DNA of 38,144 bases, taken from Balneolaceae bacterium (GTDB taxonomy: Bacteria; Bacteroidota; Rhodothermia; Balneolales; Balneolaceae). Of the stretch, positions 33,818 to 38,144 are shown piece after piece. The notes beneath the pieces were generated by a model. The model made no database searches. It was not told the DNA's origin and saw nothing but the letters and a program-made list of their open reading frames with translations. The stretch covers positions 1-38,144 of the forward strand of contig JAFIFA010000021.1 of NCBI GenBank assembly GCA_020832225.1, written 5' to 3'. A program made the translations under genes and the position numbers. How positions within the stretch are numbered: position 1 is the stretch's first letter; every line of letters starts with the position of its first letter.

Positions 33818-35296
33818 TTATAACTCAAAAGCCACAAACATGTTCCGACCCTGTCGGTTTACTCTCAGAAGTGCCACATCGGTGCCATCTTGCTTGAGAC
33901 TGCTGATGCTTCCATAAAACTCATCCGGATTGTTTACAGGGGAACCGGATACCTGTGATACCACGTCACCGCGTCTCAGTCCCTGCGCATACGCCCGACT
34001 GCCTTCATTGATCTCATTTACAATAACACCATTTACTGCAGACTGCAGGTTCAGCTGCCGGCGAATTGAGTCGGTTAGCTCCTCAACTGTAAACCCAAGC
34101 TCCTCCTTGAGCTCATCCAGCTCGGATGAACTCATCGATGAAGCAATCTCTTCTACATCCATCTCGCCAAGCTTCACTTTGTAAGTTTTGGTCTCACCGT
34201 CGCGGAACACTTCAATCTCAACTTCGGTACCCGGCTGACGGTTGGCGATATTCACCCGGAAGTCGAGGAAGTCGCGGACCTGATTGCCGTTTAGCTTAGT
34301 CACAACGTCGCCCTCCTGGAGCCCTGCCTTATCGGCCGGTCCGCCATCAACCACCTCACCAATCACAAATCCTCTCGGGCTGCTCATGCCAAGTGCACGG
34401 GCCATGGTGCGGTCTACATCACCCCCGTGACCAATACCCAGGTAGCCTCTTGCCACACGGCCATCGGTAATCAGCGCTTCCATCACGCTGCGCGCCATGT
34501 TCACCGGAATGGCAAAACCGATACCCTGGCTACCACCACTGCGGCTGGCAATCGCTGTATTAATTCCAATCAGCTGGCCATCCACGTTGATGAGCGGGCC
34601 ACCGGAGTTCCCCGGGTTGATTGCTGCATCGGTCTGGATGTAGTTCTCATATTCGTTCAGCCGCACGCCGGATCGTCCGGTCGCGCTGATGATTCCCATC
34701 GATACTGTGTTTGCGAATTGATCGCTCAACGGGCTGCCAATCGCCAGAACCATCTCGCCAACGCGAAGTTCATCGCTGTCGCCTAGCGGAATCGCCTTCA
34801 GATCGGAGTTGCTCACTTTGAGCACGGCGATGTCGGAGCCGGGATCGGTACCGATAATTTCGGCATCGAGTTCCTCACCGTTGTAGAGCGTGATCTTGAT
34901 CTCGTCGGCGTTCTCAATCACGTGGTTGTTGGTAAGAATGTATCCATCCTCCGAAACGACTACTCCCGAGCCCAATCCCTGGCGACGAAACTCACGCTCC
35001 TGATTGAAACGGGGGTCGTTAAAAAAGAGGGAAAATGGCGACTGCTGACGCTGCCTTACCGTGCGTGATGTGTGAATGGTGACAACCGTTGGGTTGGTCA
35101 GTTCAGCTATATCTACAATAGCGTTGTTAAAATCTCTCAGAACATTGCCGGATGTGCTCGGCGCTGTGGTGTTGAATGTCGGAAGATCGGTGGAGGTTGT
35201 ATCAGAAGCTGAATCGCTGCTGCTTCCAAAATTGAGCCCTATCAGGAAAAATGCGATGGCAATTCCGGCAATCACGCTTTTTGTTAATCGATCCAT
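33818..35296 (-). CDS. htrA: Do-family (HtrA/DegQ-like) periplasmic serine protease
   Basis: A 492-residue envelope quality-control protease/chaperone. I use ATG 35296 (MDRLTKSVIAGIAIAFFLIGLNFG), which gives a signal/anchor sequence; the ORF-track start adds 14 polar residues. The catalytic triad is clear: His in LTNNHVIEN near 125, Asp in PGSDIAVLKV near 153 and Ser in NPGNSGGPLI near 230. Two PDZ domains follow (about 255-350 with GYLGIGHGG and PADKAGLQEGDVVTKLNG; about 395-490 with GSRAYAQGLRRGDVVSQVSG), as in DegP/DegQ. Preceded upstream by hsp20 on the same strand but separated by a terminator, so it has its own promoter in 35297-35450. The two genes together form a protein-stress neighbourhood. 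Confidence 0.95.
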   Translation of the reverse strand: MDRLTKSVIAGIAIAFFLIGLNFGSSSDSASDTTSTDLPTFNTTAPSTSGNVLRDFNNAIVDIAELTNPTVVTIHTSRTVRQRQQSPFSLFFNDPRFNQEREFRRQGLGSGVVVSEDGYILTNNHVIENADEIKITLYNGEELDAEIIGTDPGSDIAVLKVSNSDLKAIPLGDSDELRVGEMVLAIGSPLSDQFANTVSMGIISATGRSGVRLNEYENYIQTDAAINPGNSGGPLINVDGQLIGINTAIASRSGGSQGIGFAIPVNMARSVMEALITDGRVARGYLGIGHGGDVDRTMARALGMSSPRGFVIGEVVDGGPADKAGLQEGDVVTKLNGNQVRDFLDFRVNIANRQPGTEVEIEVFRDGETKTYKVKLGEMDVEEIASSMSSSELDELKEELGFTVEELTDSIRRQLNLQSAVNGVIVNEINEGSRAYAQGLRRGDVVSQVSGSPVNNPDEFYGSISSLKQDGTDVALLRVNRQGRNMFVAFEL

Positions 35297-35450
35297 ATAT
35301 TCAGTTTTGTTCTGTTTTTTATTCGGGCAGGGCGGCACCTCCGCATCTCCCGTAAGCAGGTCCGGTTTTACGGAATTCCTGTTATTGATGATGTCAGACT
35401 CAGTAACCCGGAGTGGGTTCTATTTATTGTGCCGGCCGCCGGTTTACGGC

Positions 35451-35488
35451 AAAAAAATGCCGGAGTCGCATTTCAAAGCAGCTCCGGC
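35451..35488 (-). terminator. Terminator of hsp20
   Basis: On the minus strand GCCGGAG pairs perfectly with CTCCGGC (16-nt loop) and is followed by ATTTTTTTG. It lies 84 bases downstream of the hsp20 stop. Confidence 0.85.
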
Positions 35489-35571
35489 GCTAACTAACCT
35501 GCTCTCTTTAGGGGACTAAGTAGAACAGCTCTTTAATAATTTACTTCAAAACTCTGTATCTATAACGCAGA

Positions 35572-36000
35572 TTACTTCACTTTAATCTGCTTCTTCATTT
35601 TTTGTTCGCTCTTGTTAATAGTAACGTTCAAAATTCCATCTTTGTATGTGGCGGACACACTATCTTCGTCAGCGCTGTCCGGCAGATGGAATGAACGTGA
35701 AAATGAGCCGTAGAAAGTCTCTACTCGATGGAACTTGGTTCCGTTATCTTCATTCTCCATTCTTCGCTCACCGCTGATGGTGAGTCTGCCGTTCTCCATG
35801 TGGATGTCGATATCTTTCTTATCCATTCCGGGAAGTTCAACATCGATCACAAACTGCTTCTCTGTTTCTGAGATGTTGATTCTCGGTGAGAATTCTGCAT
35901 TTCGATTTACAACTGCATCATTGAAAAATTCATCAATAATGTCTGAAAATCTCTTTCCGAACAGATCGGTGTTTGGTTGAGAATATTTGATGAGTGCCAT
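35572..36000 (-). CDS. Hsp20/alpha-crystallin small heat-shock protein
   Basis: A 142-residue ATP-independent holdase chaperone. The ORF track begins at 36033, but the ATG at 36000 (MALIKYSQPNTDLFGKRFSD) is preceded by CGGAGG at ideal spacing, and the sigma-54 promoter's predicted transcription start is near 36033, so the shorter start is right. The alpha-crystallin domain spans about 38-140: SPRINISETEKQFVIDVELPGMDKKDIDIHMENGRLTISGERR and a C-terminal GILNVTINKS, with the GxLxxxxPK-type end. No IxI tail motif beyond QIKVK. Regulated by sigma-54 and probably an enhancer-binding protein. Ends in a clear terminator. Confidence 0.95.
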   Translation of the reverse strand: MALIKYSQPNTDLFGKRFSDIIDEFFNDAVVNRNAEFSPRINISETEKQFVIDVELPGMDKKDIDIHMENGRLTISGERRMENEDNGTKFHRVETFYGSFSRSFHLPDSADEDSVSATYKDGILNVTINKSEQKMKKQIKVK

Positions 36001-36044
36001 GACGACCTCCGTTTTTTTGGTTTGTTGTTTCACCTATAAAAGTT

Positions 36045-36059
36045 GCAAGCGAAGTGCCA
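36045..36059 (-). promoter_or_regulatory. Sigma-54 promoter (-24/-12) of hsp20
   Basis: On the minus strand the sequence reads TTGGCACTTCGCTTGCAA. TGGCAC-N5-TTGC is an exact match to the -24/-12 consensus of RpoN promoters, with the GG and GC dinucleotides correctly spaced. It predicts initiation near 36033, leaving a leader of about 33 bases ending in GGAGG before the ATG at 36000. Confidence 0.88.
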
Positions 36060-36082
36060 AACCAATGTCAGGGGGTTCAAAA

Positions 36083-36110
36083 TGGCAGATCTGCCAAACT
36101 GTTCTGAACA
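36083..36110. promoter_or_regulatory. Putative enhancer-binding sites upstream of the sigma-54 promoter
   Basis: Two perfect palindromes: TGGCAGATCTGCCA (36083-36096) and TGTTCTGAACA (36100-36110). They lie about 50-77 bases upstream of the predicted hsp20 start, where an activator of sigma-54 could bind, perhaps closer than usual. The regulator is unknown. Confidence 0.55.
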
Positions 36111-36194
36111 CCTTTCACACTCTATAACGGAGACCGCCCCCTTGTCATTATGCAGAAGTCAGAGTGGCGGTTGAGGGCTGTTATTTTGGCAAAT

Positions 36195-36240
36195 GGGTTT
36201 GGGAGGGGGTGAGAGGGAGAGTGGGGGAGTGGAGGTGAGG
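36195..36240 (+). repeat. Left inverted repeat of the four-helix-bundle cassette
   Basis: Purine-rich 46-base arm beginning GGGTTTGGGAGGGGG and built of degenerate GAGTGG/GAGAGGG units. It matches the reverse complement of 36712-36757 at about 36 of 46 positions with no gap. It lies 70 bases before the four-helix-bundle start. Confidence 0.75.
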
Positions 36241-36309
36241 GGGGAATTATTGGTCAAATGGGTAATTATTCTGCTTTGAGTATAGTCAGGAAAAAATTAC
36301 AATTAATCT

Positions 36310-36684
36310 ATGCCAAGAGTTAAATCATATCGAAGTCTACGTGTATATCGGTTATCCTTTGATCTGGCTATGGAAATATTTCATAAAACCAAATCCTATC
36401 CATCAGAAGAGTTGTACTCGCTCACAATTCAGATTAGAAAATCCTCCAGATCCGTGTCTGCGAACATATCAGAAGCATTTCACAGCAGAAGGTATCCCAA
36501 TCTGTTTGTCCATAAACTAAATATCTCGGAACGAGAAGCTTGTGAAACACAAAACTGGCTGGATTTTTCAGTGGAGTGCGGGTACCTAAACAAAGCCGAT
36601 TATGATCATCTGACTCAGAGATACGACAAAGTTATTGGAATGCTGATATCAATGATGAATAAGCCCAGGCAGTGGAAGATTTAA
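36310..36684 (+). CDS. Four-helix-bundle protein (23S rRNA intervening-sequence protein / S23 family)
   Basis: A 124-residue small helical protein. The family pattern is clear: SYRSLRVYRLSFDLAMEIFHKTKSYPSEELYSLTIQIRKSSRSVSANISEAF, then KLNISEREACETQNWLDFSVECGYLNKADYDHLTQRYDKVIGMLISM. Pfam PF05635 / TIGR02436 (IVP, S23), structurally related to the Avd accessory protein of diversity-generating retroelements. Homologues are found in intervening sequences of 23S rRNA genes and as free-standing genes, with unknown function. Here there is no rRNA; instead the gene sits between two long inverted repeats, suggesting it travels or acts with them. Composition differs slightly from its neighbours (more AT-rich). 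Shine-Dalgarno is not obvious. Confidence 0.93.
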   Translation: MPRVKSYRSLRVYRLSFDLAMEIFHKTKSYPSEELYSLTIQIRKSSRSVSANISEAFHSRRYPNLFVHKLNISEREACETQNWLDFSVECGYLNKADYDHLTQRYDKVIGMLISMMNKPRQWKI

Positions 36685-36711
36685 CAGGAATTGGAGAGAC
36701 AGCATCTTCAC

Positions 36712-36757
36712 CCACTCTCCCACTCAACCACTCACCCTCTCTCCTCCTCCTAAACCC
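36712..36757 (-). repeat. Right inverted repeat of the four-helix-bundle cassette
   Basis: Pyrimidine-rich arm (CCACTCTCCCACTCAACC...). Its reverse complement starts GGGTTTAGGAGGAGG and aligns ungapped with the left arm. It starts 27 bases after the four-helix-bundle stop and ends exactly at the stop codon of the convergent lipoprotein gene. Confidence 0.75.
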
Positions 36758-37855
36758 CTACTCTTCAAACTCATAAAAACCGATTGTGTATTCCATTACG
36801 TCATCGTTTTCCTGTATCAGCATGCGGTTTTTCCAGGTTCCGAGAAGCTTTCCTGGAAGGGTAAATTCACGCGGGTTGGTTAAATCCGGCAGATCGTATA
36901 CTACACCGAAGTAATCAAAGTTTTCAGCTTCGTAAAACGGGTTCTCATAAAAGTTCTGATTGGCGTTATACCAAACCACAACTAATTGATTATCGAGCAT
37001 TCCAATCCCGCTCACATTGGTTAAGTCCATATTGAACTCGCGGGAAAAATTCGCCGTAAAATGATAATTGTTCGTGTGATCAAACTCTATGCTTCGCTCT
37101 CTATGATTTTCAGGCCTGAATCTGGAAGTTGCTTCAATTTCACCACTTTTTAGATTTAGCCTGAATACAGAGTAATCAGTGTTGAAGATGTAATAAAGAT
37201 AATCTCCACTATCATCAGCGGCTATAAAGGGATACTTTTTATGCGAATCCAGTTCGTCAAGTGTCGTTGAAAACTTGCCCAACATCTCTCCAGTTTTAGA
37301 TTCTAAGTCCAGAACAAATATAGCGTTGGCGTCCTTAAAGTTTAATTCATTTACGTGCTGATGATCTTTCACTGCTGAAATAAGCTTCCCATTTGAGTAG
37401 ATACCATAAGTGTTCCGGATCCATATATCTTGAGCAAGGAAACCTTCTTTTTTCCTCGACACATCACCCTCATAAATTTCCGTAATCATATCCAGTGCCT
37501 GATCATTTATATATTGCCGCTCTTCACTGACCAGATAAACCTGGTTAGGCTGTGTCAGTTCTTCCGGTCCTCTGCCACTCTCTCCCAGATGCTTAAAGCT
37601 TCCGTCAACCAATGAAAGTCTGAAAGGAAGTCCCCTTCTGAAATCAATGCCGTATGCTATACCTGAATCTGTTACCTGAAGCCCTTCCATTATGACTTCA
37701 GGCTGGTCAGGTTCATTTTGGACGATTACTTCGTCCACTTTGACTGGCAAGACACTTCCACCACCTAAATCCGAAGCTTCATTGCATCCCAGTTGCGTAA
37801 TTAAAAAAAGGGCCACCATAAATGGCAACCCATTACTTTTTATTAATTTACTCAT
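36758..37855 (-). CDS. Six-bladed beta-propeller lipoprotein (BF3164-like)
   Basis: A 365-residue exported lipoprotein. I use ATG 37855 (MSKLIKSNGLPFMVALFLITQLGC), giving a proper lipoprotein signal with Cys near 24; the ORF-track start adds 29 residues that overlap the upstream gene. The body shows beta-propeller blade features: SLVDGSFKHLGESGRGPEELTQPNQVYL (the G-x-GPxE motif typical of 6-bladed propeller lipoproteins of Bacteroidota), then repeated aromatic-rich strands such as GDYLYYIFNTDYSVFRLNLKSGEIEA. Ligand unknown. It follows the Cys-rich small secreted peptide gene by 19 bases and is probably co-transcribed. The stop abuts the right inverted repeat. Confidence 0.8.
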   Translation of the reverse strand: MSKLIKSNGLPFMVALFLITQLGCNEASDLGGGSVLPVKVDEVIVQNEPDQPEVIMEGLQVTDSGIAYGIDFRRGLPFRLSLVDGSFKHLGESGRGPEELTQPNQVYLVSEERQYINDQALDMITEIYEGDVSRKKEGFLAQDIWIRNTYGIYSNGKLISAVKDHQHVNELNFKDANAIFVLDLESKTGEMLGKFSTTLDELDSHKKYPFIAADDSGDYLYYIFNTDYSVFRLNLKSGEIEATSRFRPENHRERSIEFDHTNNYHFTANFSREFNMDLTNVSGIGMLDNQLVVVWYNANQNFYENPFYEAENFDYFGVVYDLPDLTNPREFTLPGKLLGTWKNRMLIQENDDVMEYTIGFYEFEE

Positions 37856-37874
37856 TTCAAATATCGAGTTACAT

Positions 37875-38144
37875 TTATTCTGGTATGGGTGTACTCGTAC
37901 AGGGAATACATCCATTTCCAGAAAATGAACAGTTAAGTTCATGACCCGGTATATCAGTATAGTTCAGCTGCCGAGGACCCTGATAATCCGGGTCTGATTC
38001 TTCACACTCACCATCATTTGCCAAAACCGTTTCCCCGCACAAAGAGAAATCAAACCCATCTTCGCTCGTGGTTACCGTGAACATCATCAGCATTGCAAAT
38101 GCCCCAACTGTGAAGATTGAGAGAAGGTATGTTTTTAATCGTTT
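37875..38144 (-). CDS. Small secreted Cys-rich peptide (NVEALA-like), 5' truncated by window edge
   Basis: The frame is open to the window edge: before the ORF-track Met (38093) come KRLKTYLLSIFTVGAFA, so the real start is probably a Met just outside the window (M-KRLKTYLL...). The N-terminus is a signal-like hydrophobic stretch (about 1-25). The mature part has six Cys: SLCGETVLANDGEC, GHELNCSFSGNGCIPC, then TSTPIPE at the C-terminus. The CGETVLAN block resembles the NVEALA segment of small Bacteroidota exported peptides that sit beside propeller lipoproteins, but the match is loose. The lipoprotein gene starts 19 bases downstream, so the two form one unit. Function unknown. Confidence 0.6.
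   Translation of the reverse strand, partial: KRLKTYLLSIFTVGAFAMLMMFTVTTSEDGFDFSLCGETVLANDGECEESDPDYQGPRQLNYTDIPGHELNCSFSGNGCIPCTSTPIPE

Noticed and set aside
36034-36309. 23S rRNA intervening sequence, suggested by the IVP gene
   Set aside because: No rRNA sequence is recognisable on either side; the gene is free-standing between hsp20 and a lipoprotein gene.
1-38144. CRISPR arrays, prophage, integrase/attachment sites, tRNA or rRNA genes
   Set aside because: I saw no regularly spaced direct repeats, phage structural genes, recombinases, or cloverleaf/rRNA sequence on either strand. A by-eye search can miss a single tRNA; tRNAscan would settle it.

Overview
The window most likely comes from the chromosome of a free-living member of the Bacteroidota/Balneolota-Rhodothermota group, and Balneolaceae-like is my best guess. 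This rests on gene families rather than a search: an ECF sigma / FecR anti-sigma / STN-domain TonB-dependent receptor operon, a PF14905-type TonB-dependent receptor, a DUF5117/DUF5118-type zinc protease lipoprotein, a BF3164-like six-bladed propeller lipoprotein, and a TAnnTTTG-type -7 promoter box. No phage, plasmid, CRISPR, rRNA or tRNA gene was seen. Most of the window is ordinary core chromosome. The accessory-looking parts are three intergenic repeat zones (about 8.6-9.0 kb, 27.9-28.2 kb, 36.2-36.8 kb).

Layout. 1-3.2 kb: the 3' part of a pullulanase (GH13), then a DJ-1/PfpI protein. 3.2-7.0 kb, minus strand: a TonB-dependent receptor, a 51-residue DUF2256 zinc-ribbon gene absent from the ORF track, and aspartate-semialdehyde dehydrogenase. 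7.2-9.0 kb: glycyl-tRNA synthetase followed by a tandem intergenic repeat. 9.0-12.0 kb, minus: two alpha/beta hydrolases flanking a lipoprotein Cu/Zn superoxide dismutase. 12.2-15.4 kb: a large zinc metalloprotease lipoprotein and a convergent fasciclin-domain protein. 15.7-20.4 kb: a tightly packed four-gene operon (ECF sigma, FecR, STN-TonB receptor, Cys-rich lipoprotein), a cell-surface signalling/uptake unit. 20.4-24.7 kb: pcm, an NhaC antiporter, a SIMPL-domain lipoprotein and a ZIP metal transporter. 25.0-28.2 kb: gcvP and a 273-bp inverted-repeat element. 28.4-30.8 kb: a stand-alone receiver protein converging with a YdbS/YdbT-like pair. 31.0-33.6 kb: a YfcE-like phosphoesterase, then isocitrate dehydrogenase and tsaD on the minus strand. 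33.8-36.0 kb: a Do-family protease and an Hsp20 chaperone. 36.2-36.8 kb: a four-helix-bundle (IVP/S23) gene enclosed by long inverted repeats. 36.8-38.1 kb, minus: a propeller lipoprotein and, upstream of it, a small secreted Cys-rich peptide cut by the window edge.

The most interesting points are: (i) the IVP-family gene bracketed by a roughly 46-bp imperfect inverted repeat, with a third related copy 33 kb away, which looks like a small mobile cassette with solo relics; (ii) a textbook sigma-54 promoter with upstream palindromes in front of hsp20, which also fixes its start codon; (iii) the small Cys-rich secreted peptide paired with a propeller lipoprotein; (iv) a row of palindromes, one resembling a contracted Fur box, before the ECF/FecR/TonB receptor operon; and (v) the DUF2256 gene missed by the ORF track. 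Several start codons in the ORF track are moved inward (glyQS, nhaC, the receiver protein, the YdbT-like gene, isocitrate dehydrogenase, tsaD, htrA, hsp20, two lipoprotein/secreted genes). All functional calls are by eye from motifs and are not database-verified.
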